64,000 nucleotides of DNA from Selenomonadaceae bacterium (GTDB lineage Bacteria > Bacillota > Negativicutes > Selenomonadales > Selenomonadaceae). The notes below the pieces were generated by a model, which made no database searches, was not told where the DNA came from, and was given only the letters and a program-made list of their open reading frames with translations. Within the stretch, counting starts at the first letter, position 1, and every line of letters begins with the position of its first letter. A program made the position numbers and the translations under genes. Positions 44,130 to 53,329 of this stretch are shown in pieces. The stretch lies in the NCBI GenBank assembly GCA_017484005.1, contig JAFUTY010000023.1:18419-82418 (forward strand), given 5' to 3'.

Positions 44130-45043
44130 TTCGATTCCTCCTCAGATTTTTTTGATTTGGCTTTCAAAGTGTCGGGAAGTTTCAGCAGTGATTGATCTGG
44201 AGTTGCCGAGAATTCTGTAAACTTGATAATCGTCTTTTCATATCCAGTTCGTCCATCGAGATTATTTGCATATGCGACGATCTTGGCAGATTTCAATTCA
44301 TCCCCATCGAAATAATATCGAATCGCATGGAAAATTCCGTTCTCATTCGAAACATAATCCTCATAGTTCGTTCCATTGTCCAAAGTTCCCGCGTCGAAAT
44401 ATTTATAATTTGGAGTGAATGCAGTTTGAATCACTCGAGACGGCGGGAGAATTGGGAGCAGTGCTTTCGATAAATCTTTGCTTCCAAAATAATATTCCTC
44501 GATCATTGCGGTGTAAGTGTTTGCTTCGTCAGAATCTACATCGATTGACTCTATAGTTTTAGAGCCGGAAAACATTTTCCAAACTGATTTGAAATAATCG
44601 CCATCGGAATATTTTTTCTCATTCTTTTTGTTGACTGAATATTCAAAGTTGAAAATTTCGCCGTCTTTAACCAGTTTGCACAATCCACGTTCAGGAATTT
44701 GTATTTTATCGGAAATTTCGGCTTTCTTTTTTTCTGCATAATACGAAAGTTCGCGAACAAAATTTCTGCTTTGCTCGATATACCGATTTTCGCCGTCGAG
44801 CACAACAATTCCAGCATGCGGTTGATTTTCAAAAAACGCTATGGAATTTTGATTTGCCACAAGTCCTTTCTCAGTCAATTTTCCTTCTTTACTCATTTCA
44901 CGCATTGGAGCTTGATCGATTTCGTATCGAATTGTCACTGAATTATTTTCGAGCATTTGACGATATCGATCGAGTTTTGCCGCCTCGGAATTTGATGCTG
45001 TCAAAAGAGCTGCGAGTGTGAGAGTTAAAACGATCTTTTTCAT
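44126..45043 (-). CDS. Secreted protein of the DRYRQM type, unknown function
   Basis: 305 residues starting at the ATG at 45043, which overlaps the stop of the preceding gene (TGATG). It has a signal peptide (site near SEAAK) followed by KLDRYRQMLENNSVTIRYE. The upstream gene begins its mature part with a similar DRYRQM motif, so the two are distant paralogs. The mature chain has no catalytic motif I can recognise; it has a beta-rich look with many aromatic and acidic residues and a Lys/Glu-rich tail. Fixed position in an operon with CsgG-like proteins suggests a shared envelope function. Confidence 0.6.
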   Translation of the reverse strand: MKKIVLTLTLAALLTASNSEAAKLDRYRQMLENNSVTIRYEIDQAPMREMSKEGKLTEKGLVANQNSIAFFENQPHAGIVVLDGENRYIEQSRNFVRELSYYAEKKKAEISDKIQIPERGLCKLVKDGEIFNFEYSVNKKNEKKYSDGDYFKSVWKMFSGSKTIESIDVDSDEANTYTAMIEEYYFGSKDLSKALLPILPPSRVIQTAFTPNYKYFDAGTLDNGTNYEDYVSNENGIFHAIRYYFDGDELKSAKIVAYANNLDGRTGYEKTIIKFTEFSATPDQSLLKLPDTLKAKSKKSEEESK

Positions 45044-46099
45044 CACTTTTTACCTCCCAGCTCACCAATTTGTTCCGGCTGTTCAATAAGATCACTCATC
45101 GTTCCGATACTTGCATCGTAGAGTTTCAATTTTTGAGTGATCGAAAATGCAGTATCTGGAATTTCGTTTGTGAATTCTTGAATCAACAGTTCACGAGCCA
45201 AAGTTTCATGCCCGTTTCGAACAAAATATTTTTGAACATGAACGAGATCTCCATTGGAATCGTAGAGATAATTATATTTCCATTGCGCAATTATATCGCC
45301 TGCCATGTTTTTGATATCCAAAACATAAGTATCGCAATCGAGATCGTCTTTCTTTGAACTCTCGACAAATTGCGGTGCGGATTGTTTCAATGGATTATAA
45401 TGGTAGATTGAATCCCAGCATAGAATTGCGATTTCTTGAGGAACTGCTAGATCGCGTTCGACAAAATCCCACTCTTGATCTGGCTCTAAATCTGGAGAAT
45501 TGAGTTGATCTGCTGGCAAAACATATGCGCGAATCTCTTTGATTTTCACGTTATTTTTTGTGAGTTGACCAAGCCCCATAGCTTTATCCGCAAAACTAGC
45601 ACCAGTTTTATATTCTGGAAGGAATCGATAATATTTTCCCGTCTTGGAATAACACTTCTGGATATTTCAAATTTCCTTCTTGTGTTGTCACCATTTTCCC
45701 TGTAGTAAGCCGCTCAGTGTCTGAGCGTTCGTTTGCAAATTCGAAGTAACTCATCATCAAATTTTCTTCGGAACTTGCAGATTCAGCCTCGCTTAATAAA
45801 TCAGTCTTCGAGCCAAAGCCAAACAGTTTTGATCCGATTCCTTTTTTGATATTGGATTTAACGATTCGACGAACACGATTTCCATTTTCCGCGGCAATCG
45901 CAATTGGAGTTGAGCGGCTGACTGATTCTTTTCCTTTCTTGTTGACTGTTTTCCGCTGCGCCTGATATTCGACATAGAATTTTCCATCGCGGAACATTTG
46001 ACGATAACGATCTGCGCTTGCATGTTCAGCCGATGCAGTTGAAAACATCATCGCTGACGCTGCGAGCATAGTTATCGCGGCTAGAATTTTTTTGTGCAA
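45043..46099 (-). pseudogene. Secreted DRYRQM-type protein with a single-base frameshift
   Basis: The gene starts with TTG at 46099 (GGAAGGAG 8 bases upstream), giving a signal peptide and then ASADRYRQMF. The frame runs to DGKILSIPSRI and stops at 45608. Removing one base in the A4 run (plus-strand T4 at 45634-45637) lets the protein read DGKYYRFLPEYKTG and continue to 45043. The span of 1057 bases is exactly one more than a multiple of three, so the repaired product would be 351 residues. Either a recent mutation, a sequencing error, or a rare programmed frameshift. Without repair the second part has no proper start. Confidence 0.72.
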
Positions 46100-46215
46100 T
46101 TTATAAACTCCTTCCAAAAATTTTTATGAATTAACGATCGATCGTGTCATGAATTGTAATATATTATCTTGAGATTAAAATGAATATTGATCCGCGCGGT
46201 TAAGTCTCACAAAAT

Positions 46216-46265
46216 GAAAAAATCCCCGACAGATCTGTTGATCTATCGAGGATTTCATTTTTTAT
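46216..46265 (-). terminator. Terminator of the marR-MATE unit
   Basis: On minus: AATCCTCGAtagatc...gatctgTCGgGGATT followed by T6. It lies 80 bases after the MATE gene. Confidence 0.8.
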
Positions 46266-46344
46266 TTGTGTTAAGATATTGAAAAATTTTTGGAGTGATT
46301 CTATGCAGAAATTCATTGATAGATGAAAATTGAAATTTCGTTTA

Positions 46345-47673
46345 TCAGAAATATTGATATCGCGCTCGATTCTTGAAAATGAAAATCGATGAAACTGTGA
46401 CAGCCATGATTTCCGCAACAACTACTGACATCCAAATTCCATTGATTCCGAAAAATGTTGGGAGAATCAGAACAGAACTCGTTTCGAAAATCAATGTTCG
46501 AAGGAATGAAACTGCCGCTGAAATTTTTCCATTGTTGAGCGCGGTGAAAAATGCTGAAGTGAAAACTGAAAATCCAGACAGCAGGAATGCAAATGAAAAA
46601 ATTCGAAATGCATGAATCGTGAGCTCTAGCAGATCTTTGTCATAACTCACAAACAGCATCGCGAGAGGATACGCTAGAATCTCTGCACTTACAAACATCG
46701 CGACAGCAAAAAATGCGATCATTCTCAAACTTTTGATCAATAAATTTTTCAGTTCGAATGAATTTTGTGCACCGAAGTGATAACTGACAACTGGAGAAAC
46801 TCCAACTGAATAGCCGATGAAAATCGATTGGAAAACGAGATTTGTATACATCAGAATTCCATATGCCGCGACACCATTTTCTCCCGCGAATTTGAGAAGC
46901 TGAACGTTATAAAGCATCGAGACGAGTGAAGTTGCGATGCTTGTCATTAATTCAGACGATCCATTTGCGCAGGTTTGTAAAAGTGCCTGTGAATCGAAAT
47001 GAGTTGAAGTCAATCGAAGAAGACTCGAATTTTCTCGCGCGAAATAGATCAATGGAAGAATTCCGCCGATCAATTGACTCAATGCCGTCGCGATCGCTGC
47101 GCCCTCGAGTCCTAAATCGAATCCGAGAATCAAGACTGCATCGAAAATCATGTTTGTGACTCCCGCGGCAACCGTGATATAAAATCCGAGCTTCGGTTTT
47201 TCTGCCGCTGGAAGTAAACATTGAAATTCAAACTGCAAAATTTGAACTGGAATCGCAAACATCAAAATTCTGCCGTATCGAACGCTCAAATCGAGCAGAT
47301 CTCCAGTCGCACCGAGTTTTGACGAGACGATTGGAAGTAAAAAATATCCCGCGATTCCAAAAATGATCCCGCAAAAAATCGATAGATATACGAGCATCGA
47401 AAAAATCTGATTAGCCTTGATTCGATCGCCCTCGCCAATCGTTTTAGCTATCAATGCTCCGCCGCCAGTTCCAAATAAAAATCCAAAACAGCCGAGGAGC
47501 ATCAGAAAAGGCATGATGAAATTTAGCGCGGTGAATTCGATTTTTCCGACGAAATTCGAGACAAAAAATCCATCGACAATTCCATACGCCGACGTGAAAA
47601 TCAACATGAAAATCGAGGGAAATGTGAATCGACGAAGTTTCAGATAGCTGAAATGCTCCGACAGTTTAATCAT
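46345..47673 (-). CDS. MATE family efflux transporter
   Basis: 442 residues with about twelve membrane helices in two halves. Typical MATE stretches are FTSAYGIVDGFFVSNFVG at about 28-45, FLFGTGGGALIAKTIGEGD at about 66-84, the mid-chain FQCLLPAAEKPKLGF and QSIFIGYSVGVSPVVSYHFGAQN. It exports cationic or dye-like compounds with Na+ or H+. It begins 1 base after the stop of the MarR regulator, so substrate-responsive control is likely. Confidence 0.9.
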   Translation of the reverse strand: MIKLSEHFSYLKLRRFTFPSIFMLIFTSAYGIVDGFFVSNFVGKIEFTALNFIMPFLMLLGCFGFLFGTGGGALIAKTIGEGDRIKANQIFSMLVYLSIFCGIIFGIAGYFLLPIVSSKLGATGDLLDLSVRYGRILMFAIPVQILQFEFQCLLPAAEKPKLGFYITVAAGVTNMIFDAVLILGFDLGLEGAAIATALSQLIGGILPLIYFARENSSLLRLTSTHFDSQALLQTCANGSSELMTSIATSLVSMLYNVQLLKFAGENGVAAYGILMYTNLVFQSIFIGYSVGVSPVVSYHFGAQNSFELKNLLIKSLRMIAFFAVAMFVSAEILAYPLAMLFVSYDKDLLELTIHAFRIFSFAFLLSGFSVFTSAFFTALNNGKISAAVSFLRTLIFETSSVLILPTFFGINGIWMSVVVAEIMAVTVSSIFIFKNRARYQYF

Positions 47674-47674
47674 G

Positions 47675-48109
47675 TCAAATCTCCTTCATCTGCGATTTCA
47701 ATTCGACAGCGAATCGCTCGACGAGTTCAAGATAAATTTGAACTTCTTCCGGCGTCCAAGATTCAAAAATTCTCGTTTCGATTTCAAGAAGTTTCATTGC
47801 AGTTCGATTCGCTAAAATTTTTCCCGAATCAGTGAGTCGAACATTTTTGGTTTTTGGAGTAGAATTTTCAAGCTCGATCAAATTTTGCGATTCGAGTTTG
47901 CGAATTCCTGAATTGATTGTCTGCTTTGTTAATCCAGTGAGCCGGCGAATTTCTGTGAGTGGAGATTCATCGCCGACGTAACAAATCGTGTAGAGAATTT
48001 TGAGCTCGGTGTCACTCAATCCAAATTTCAGCGCGGCTTCGTGATAAAGTGAATCGATTTCGCCGATCAATCGATTATGACGCTTGACACTGTCAGAGAT
48101 CTTCGGCAT
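47675..48109 (-). CDS. MarR family transcriptional regulator
   Basis: Winged-helix regulator of about 144 residues from the ATG at 48109 (AAGGTGA at 6 bases). The HTH is SPLTEIRRLTGLTKQTINSGIRKLESQNLIEL, followed by the wing NSTPKTKNVRLTDSGK. The frame reaches back to 48157 over its own promoter, so the later start is chosen. Its promoter contains a palindrome, which suggests autorepression and control of the MATE exporter downstream. Confidence 0.88.
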   Translation of the reverse strand: MPKISDSVKRHNRLIGEIDSLYHEAALKFGLSDTELKILYTICYVGDESPLTEIRRLTGLTKQTINSGIRKLESQNLIELENSTPKTKNVRLTDSGKILANRTAMKLLEIETRIFESWTPEEVQIYLELVERFAVELKSQMKEI

Positions 48110-48135
48110 TGAAATCACCTTTTCGTCTGATTTGA

Positions 48136-48168
48136 GACTAAAATAGTCTTTATTCATACTTTTGTCAA
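48136..48168 (-). promoter_or_regulatory. marR-MATE promoter with palindromic operator
   Basis: On minus: TTGACA (48168-48163), 17 bases, TATTTT (48145-48140). The -10 box sits inside the perfect palindrome GACTA-AAA-TAGTC at 48136-48148, a natural MarR operator position. Confidence 0.7.
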
Positions 48169-48191
48169 AAACTTTTTGAGGAGAATTTTAA

Positions 48192-49700
48192 ATGAATCTC
48201 GATAGCATTTTGGATTCTGAAACTCGACATTCGGGCGGAATCCATTTCACGAGCCGCGAGATAATTCATCAGACGATCGATCCTCTGCTTGCGAATCAGA
48301 ATTTGGACGATGCAATTTTTTTCGATCCGGCGTGTGGATCTGGAAATTTTTTATTGGAGATTCTTCGAAGTTACAAAATTTCAGCGGATCAATTGATCGG
48401 AATCGAGTTGAATGACTTCAATGCATGCGTCGCGAGAGTCTCGATATTTCTCGAATCTAAAAAATTTCCGAAGATAATTCATGGAAATTCATTGCGAATC
48501 GATTGGAAAAAAATCGTTCGAGGAAAGAGAATTTATATTGTAGGAAATCCGCCATTTCTCGGTTATTCATTGCAAAATTTTGAGCAGCGATCAGATGTTC
48601 GAAGAATTTTTAATGGCTGGGGAAAATTTGATTATGCTGCATGCTGGTTCAAAAAAGCCGCTGAATTTATGATTGGTAAAAATTTTGAAACTGCATTCGT
48701 CGCGACGAGTTCAATTTGTCAAGGCGAGCATGTCAGTTATCTTTGGCAAAAACTTTTCGATCTCGGAATTAAAATCAATTTTGCGCGGAAGAATTTTCGA
48801 TGGGATCTCGAGGCGAATGTTTATTGTGCGATTATTGGATTCAGTTTCATCGATCGCGCTCAAAAATTTATCGATGGCGTGGAAGTTCAAAACATCAATG
48901 GATATTTACTCGACGCGCCAAATATTTTCATCGAGCCGAGACGAGATCCGATTTGCGATGTGCCGAGGATGTTAAAAGGATCTCAGCCGACTGGAGATTT
49001 TTTTGTAGAGGAGAATTTTGAGCCGCATGAATTTGTCCGACCGTTGATTGGTGCGGAAGAATTTTTGAAAAATCGATCGCGATTCTGTTTATGGCTGAAA
49101 GATGCTCCTCAAGAAATTTTGGAAATTCCATCGATCAAATCGAAAATCGAATCCATAAAAAATTTTCGATTATCAAGCCCCAAAAAATCGACTCGAGATT
49201 CAGCTAAAACTCCATGGCTGTTTCAAGAAATCAGACAGCCCGCGACTCGATATCTAGCAGTCCCGCGAGTTTCAACATCGATTCGCGAATATTTGCCGAT
49301 TGGATTCGTCGATTCAAAAGTCATTGTGACAGATGCATTGTTGATCGTTCCGAATGCAAATCTGTGGTTGTTTGGAATTTTATCCTCGAAAGTTCACATG
49401 GTTTGGCTGAAAATCGTTTGTGGAAGATTGGGAAATGGATATCGATATTCAGTGAGTGGAGTTTATAACAATTTTCCATTTCCAAAATTTGATCCACGAA
49501 TTGAAATCAACGCTCAAAAAATTTTAGACGCTCGAGATTCAAATAGATCGCTGGCTGAATTGTATGATCCAAATTCGATGCCGATAGATCTTCGTCGAGC
49601 TCATGATGAAAATGATAAAATTGTCCTCGATTCATATGGATTCTCGGAATCTGAAATCGTCTCGAGATTGTTTGAAATGTATCGAGATCTCACAAAATAA
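48192..49700 (+). CDS. MmeI-like DNA methyltransferase lacking the nuclease and spacer domains
   Basis: 502 residues, homologous along its length to the C-terminal two thirds of the enzyme at 3198-5834. It opens with LDSETRHSGGIHFTSREIIH, matching the point just after the helical spacer in the long enzyme. SAM motif DPACGSGNF (about 44-52) and catalytic NPPF (about 118; NPPY in the long enzyme, both are accepted N6-adenine motifs). Then the recognition domain (NGYLLDAPN, DVPRML) and the end FPFPKFDPRIEINAQKILDAR. It has its own GAGGAG site and no nuclease remnant upstream, so it is a genuine orphan methyltransferase rather than a broken gene. It is divergent from marR and ends at a terminator. 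Confidence 0.87.
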   Translation: MNLDSILDSETRHSGGIHFTSREIIHQTIDPLLANQNLDDAIFFDPACGSGNFLLEILRSYKISADQLIGIELNDFNACVARVSIFLESKKFPKIIHGNSLRIDWKKIVRGKRIYIVGNPPFLGYSLQNFEQRSDVRRIFNGWGKFDYAACWFKKAAEFMIGKNFETAFVATSSICQGEHVSYLWQKLFDLGIKINFARKNFRWDLEANVYCAIIGFSFIDRAQKFIDGVEVQNINGYLLDAPNIFIEPRRDPICDVPRMLKGSQPTGDFFVEENFEPHEFVRPLIGAEEFLKNRSRFCLWLKDAPQEILEIPSIKSKIESIKNFRLSSPKKSTRDSAKTPWLFQEIRQPATRYLAVPRVSTSIREYLPIGFVDSKVIVTDALLIVPNANLWLFGILSSKVHMVWLKIVCGRLGNGYRYSVSGVYNNFPFPKFDPRIEINAQKILDARDSNRSLAELYDPNSMPIDLRRAHDENDKIVLDSYGFSESEIVSRLFEMYRDLTK

Positions 49701-49746
49701 AAAAAAGATCCACCGATCATTTTTCGATCGATGGATCTTTTTTTTG
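49697..49746. terminator. Bidirectional hairpin terminator
   Basis: A-run, GATCCACCGATC...GATCGATGGATC stem and T8; nearly the same core as the hairpin at 16747. Confidence 0.87.
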
Positions 49747-49762
49747 TTCAGAACTTGAATAT

Positions 49763-51238
49763 TTAATCGCCGAGTATCTTACGAGGAATCTTTTTATTCA
49801 ATGCGGATTTTATTGCTGAAATCACTTCAGATCCAAACTTTTTCTCCATCATTGAAAAATATTTATGATTATCGCGGAAATATGCATCGAAAGCATAATC
49901 ACGGAAAGCAAGAATTTCCGCAGACGAGCAAAATTCGGTTGACAAAGGTTCAGTCTCATAACCGAGTTGAGCGTATCCGAGCCAACTGTCGGGCAATTTC
50001 ACTCCATTAGCAACAGCCTCTTCGTAGAGTCGTGAACCAGGATAAGCCATTGTGCAATAGAAATTAGGCCATTCCCAACACAAATCGCGAGCCATTGCTA
50101 GATTTTCCATCATGCTAACAAGATCATCACCTGGAAGTCCAAACATCAAGTTGCCGCAAATATACAATCCAGCATCTTGAGTCATTTTAGTAACTTTACG
50201 AATATTTTCTTCGTCGAATTGAGCTTTTTGAACATTTCCGCGAATTCGCTTGTTTGCACTCTCGAAACCGTAACTCACCCATCTGATGCCTGCTTTGTAG
50301 AAGAGCTCCAGAAGTTCTTCATCGACAAGTTCCGTACGAGCAAATATCCAAACATTGATATCGTAACCGCGTTCGATTATTGCGTTGCAGATATCTACCG
50401 TATGTTTGCGATTGAAATTAAAACACTCATCAAACAATCTCAAATAATATGCGCCGCGATTCAGCCAATACTCAATTTCCGCCATAGTTTTTTCAACCGA
50501 ACGAAGTCTCAAATTATTACGTCCGGAGAACTTTCCTACAGCACAGAATTTACAATGATAAGGACAGCCCAAGCTCGACATGAAAGTCCCATAAGTGTTA
50601 CGTCGCGACATATCATCGAAAGCAAATTGAAAATGATTACGATAATTTACTTTTGGCAACAAATCAAAACCGTCATATGGGACTTCATCCAAATCCTTTA
50701 TAACTTGCATGAAATTGTTGCCGTCAATTGTACCATCAGGCAGTTTATACCAGAGTCCCTTGATTTTTGGATAGGCCGACGGATCGCCAACTGCTTGTGC
50801 TAATTCGACAGCAGTATCGAGACCTTCTCCCAAAACGACAAAATCCATGTCCTCTTCTTGTAAAGTTTTTTTCGGTATAGCACTAACATGGTAGCCATAG
50901 CCGAAAATTGGAATATCGCAGACATTCTTTATGGCAGTAGCTAACACGCTCGCACCATGCATTTTCCAAGTTGATGCCGTGATATTAGTGCCAGCAACCA
51001 CGATTCCGACGAGTTTTGGATTCAAGTATTTGACACGTTCAGCTGCAGTTTCTGGCGACAAGTCTTCTGCTTCAGCATCGATAAGAGTAACCGACAAGCC
51101 TTTATCGCGCAACCAGCCTCCAAGTATCGCCATCCAATACGGCGGTGCTGAGGCCAAATTCTCGCCGAGACTGTTGCTGTAAATGGCTTTTTTGTCATTT
51201 GGACTCAACAAAACGACATCGAGTTTTTTCACACACAT
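49763..51238 (-). CDS. B12-binding radical SAM protein
   Basis: 491 residues. The N-terminal about 150 residues form a cobalamin-binding Rossmann domain (PYWMAILGGWLRDKGLSVTLIDAE, GIVVAGTNITA, MDFVVLGEG); residues about 205-430 form a radical SAM barrel with the cluster motif CPYHCKFC (CxxxCxxC), followed by LRSVEKTMAEIEYW and WVSYGFESANKRIRG. The family performs methylations and ring rearrangements on unreactive carbons; the substrate is unknown. It overlaps the transketolase C-part gene by 10 bases and is the last gene of a three-gene minus operon with less TCGA-rich DNA than its surroundings. Confidence 0.88.
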   Translation of the reverse strand: MCVKKLDVVLLSPNDKKAIYSNSLGENLASAPPYWMAILGGWLRDKGLSVTLIDAEAEDLSPETAAERVKYLNPKLVGIVVAGTNITASTWKMHGASVLATAIKNVCDIPIFGYGYHVSAIPKKTLQEEDMDFVVLGEGLDTAVELAQAVGDPSAYPKIKGLWYKLPDGTIDGNNFMQVIKDLDEVPYDGFDLLPKVNYRNHFQFAFDDMSRRNTYGTFMSSLGCPYHCKFCAVGKFSGRNNLRLRSVEKTMAEIEYWLNRGAYYLRLFDECFNFNRKHTVDICNAIIERGYDINVWIFARTELVDEELLELFYKAGIRWVSYGFESANKRIRGNVQKAQFDEENIRKVTKMTQDAGLYICGNLMFGLPGDDLVSMMENLAMARDLCWEWPNFYCTMAYPGSRLYEEAVANGVKLPDSWLGYAQLGYETEPLSTEFCSSAEILAFRDYAFDAYFRDNHKYFSMMEKKFGSEVISAIKSALNKKIPRKILGD

Positions 51239-52164
51239 ACACTCCTTACATAGGAAATTATGCTCTCTGAATCCATCTTTTGTTGTTGATGAATCAGATC
51301 ACGACCACCATATTCATGAACATAACCATTGGAAAGATCAAGTGCAAAACGTTTCACTCGAAGTTTCATGTCACAATCAGAAATCAATTCCAAAACGTGA
51401 CTACCTATCCCTCCAATAAAAGTATGTTCCTCAAGAGTGATTAGATGATCAACATCAGCAAAAATCTCATGAAAACGATTTGGATCTAGCGGAAAGATAC
51501 ACGCATCGACAACTCCGATAGAAATATTCTGCTCTGCGAGCCTTAATGCAACTTCCAAGGCAGTCATGAGCATGTTGCCCGATGCGAGTAAAGTGATCTT
51601 TTCTATCGGACGAACAACTGACATTCCACTAGAGACGTGATCAGTGTTACCAATTAAATTTTCCTTCCCGTAACGATCCAAACGCACATAAACAGGTGAA
51701 GAGCTTTCCAGTGCAAGTTTTGCCAAAATTTTTGTGGTATCATTATCACTTGGTTGAAATATGCGCATATGCGGAAGAGTTCTCATAATTGCGATATCTT
51801 CAACAGAGTGATGAGTATATCCGGAATCTGAATAGGCAAATCCCGCGCCAACACCTACCAGCGTTATCGGTAGATTCATGCCCGCAACATACAATCTCGT
51901 CTGCTCAAAACAACGCATCGTAATAAACGGCGAGATAGCATAACAGAAAGGTTGTTTTCCTTCTAATGCCATTCCTGCTGCAACCAAAATCATATTTTGT
52001 TCAGAGATTCCCAACTCTATAAATTGAGATGGCAAATCGAGACGAAATTTATCCAATGAAGGCGCAGCAAAATCAGCCGACAAAATCACGATATCCCGAT
52101 TATCCTTGGCAAGAGCATAAATCTCATTCCAAAAAACATCCCTCATAGCAGGCATAATTCTCAC
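51229..52164 (-). CDS. Transketolase-like enzyme, C-terminal subunit (pyrimidine-binding)
   Basis: 311 residues corresponding to the Pyr and C-terminal domains of transketolase/DXS-type ThDP enzymes: RDVFWNEIYALAKDN, FIELGISEQNMILVAAGMALEGKQPFCYAISPFITMRCFEQ with the conserved catalytic Glu in ISEQN, AYSDSGYTHHSVEDIAIMRTLPHM and VRLDRYG. It must work with the N-terminal subunit encoded just upstream (4-base overlap). Such split transketolases occur in carbohydrate and natural-product pathways beyond the pentose phosphate route. Confidence 0.88.
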   Translation of the reverse strand: MRIMPAMRDVFWNEIYALAKDNRDIVILSADFAAPSLDKFRLDLPSQFIELGISEQNMILVAAGMALEGKQPFCYAISPFITMRCFEQTRLYVAGMNLPITLVGVGAGFAYSDSGYTHHSVEDIAIMRTLPHMRIFQPSDNDTTKILAKLALESSSPVYVRLDRYGKENLIGNTDHVSSGMSVVRPIEKITLLASGNMLMTALEVALRLAEQNISIGVVDACIFPLDPNRFHEIFADVDHLITLEEHTFIGGIGSHVLELISDCDMKLRVKRFALDLSNGYVHEYGGRDLIHQQQKMDSESIISYVRSVCV

Positions 52165-52982
52165 CTCCCGTTTAATTCAGCTCTTGCCTTGGAAAAAGCT
52201 TCAGCAGACTTTGGAGCCCAGCCATGACAAAGTGGTGTATTTTCAACTGAAATCAATCCATGAGCCTTGACGGTATCTGCAATAATGCAAAGCGGTTTCG
52301 ATGATTTTCTGCAGCGAATTCGAGAAAGCACATTCAAAATTTCGTCGAAATTGTGTCCATCAATACACTCCACATCAAAACCAAATGCCTCCCACTTTTT
52401 ATCGAGCGGTTCAATTCCCATTCTGTTCTCGATAAAACCAGTGCAACACATATGGTTATGATCGACAATTGCAATGAGATTATTCAACTTATAGAAAGCG
52501 GCATGCATAGCTCCTTCCCAAATCGCACCTTCATAACATTCTCCATCTCCGAGCAAAGCAAAAACCAGATGATTCTTGAGATCGAGTTTAGCTGCATGTG
52601 CCATTCCAACAGCGACTCCAAAGCCTCCAGCCAGCGAACCAGCATTAGCTTCAACGCCGGGCACTCGACCATCAACATGCACGCCACATATACTGCCTGC
52701 ACTACCGAATCTCATCAACTCTTCTTTCGGAAAGAATCCCAGATCGGATAGAATCGAGTAATAAATTATCCCCGCATGTCCTTTAGACAGTATAAATCTA
52801 TCGCGATCAGGCCATTTTGGATTTTGAGGATCGAAACGCAATATATTTCCATAAAAAAGAGCAACAAGTATTTCTGCACAGGAATATGACGAGGCAATAT
52901 GTCCGGTGTGTCCTTGCTCAAAAACATCGAGGACGAGATTTTTGATCTCAAGCGTTTTGTCACGTAATTTCTGCAAACACAT
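52161..52982 (-). CDS. Transketolase-like enzyme, N-terminal subunit (ThDP-binding)
   Basis: 273 residues forming the PP domain that binds thiamine diphosphate: GHTGHIASSYSCAEILVALFYG, DRFILSKGHAGIIYYSILSDLGFF, the ThDP motif GDGECYEGAIWEGAMHAAFYKLNNLIAIVDHN (GDG...N) and IDGHNFDEI. It pairs with the next gene. First gene of the island; upstream is a 510-base gap. Confidence 0.88.
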   Translation of the reverse strand: MCLQKLRDKTLEIKNLVLDVFEQGHTGHIASSYSCAEILVALFYGNILRFDPQNPKWPDRDRFILSKGHAGIIYYSILSDLGFFPKEELMRFGSAGSICGVHVDGRVPGVEANAGSLAGGFGVAVGMAHAAKLDLKNHLVFALLGDGECYEGAIWEGAMHAAFYKLNNLIAIVDHNHMCCTGFIENRMGIEPLDKKWEAFGFDVECIDGHNFDEILNVLSRIRCRKSSKPLCIIADTVKAHGLISVENTPLCHGWAPKSAEAFSKARAELNGR

Positions 52983-53329
52983 ATACCACTCCTCCTTAAA
53001 CCATAGTGTCTCTTTTCATCTTTCGATAGAATAATATAAAATTATGGCATTAAAATGATTTTTGTTCGCGAATTTAGTTTGAAAGTTCGCCCATATAATT
53101 GTAGACAAATTTCTGGATATCGATTAGGCGATTGAAAATTTTTGCAGATCAGTTTTTTATCCGGTTTCAGAAATGTTGCAATTGATTTTAGAAATATGGA
53201 AATTTTTTTAAACATGAATTGAACGAGCTCGCCGCGTTATATCGATAAAATTTTTCAAATTTATAAGAGTTCACGACGATGATTGCCAGATTTTATATAT
53301 CTCTCGCAATTCATTCTGTGAGATTTGAC

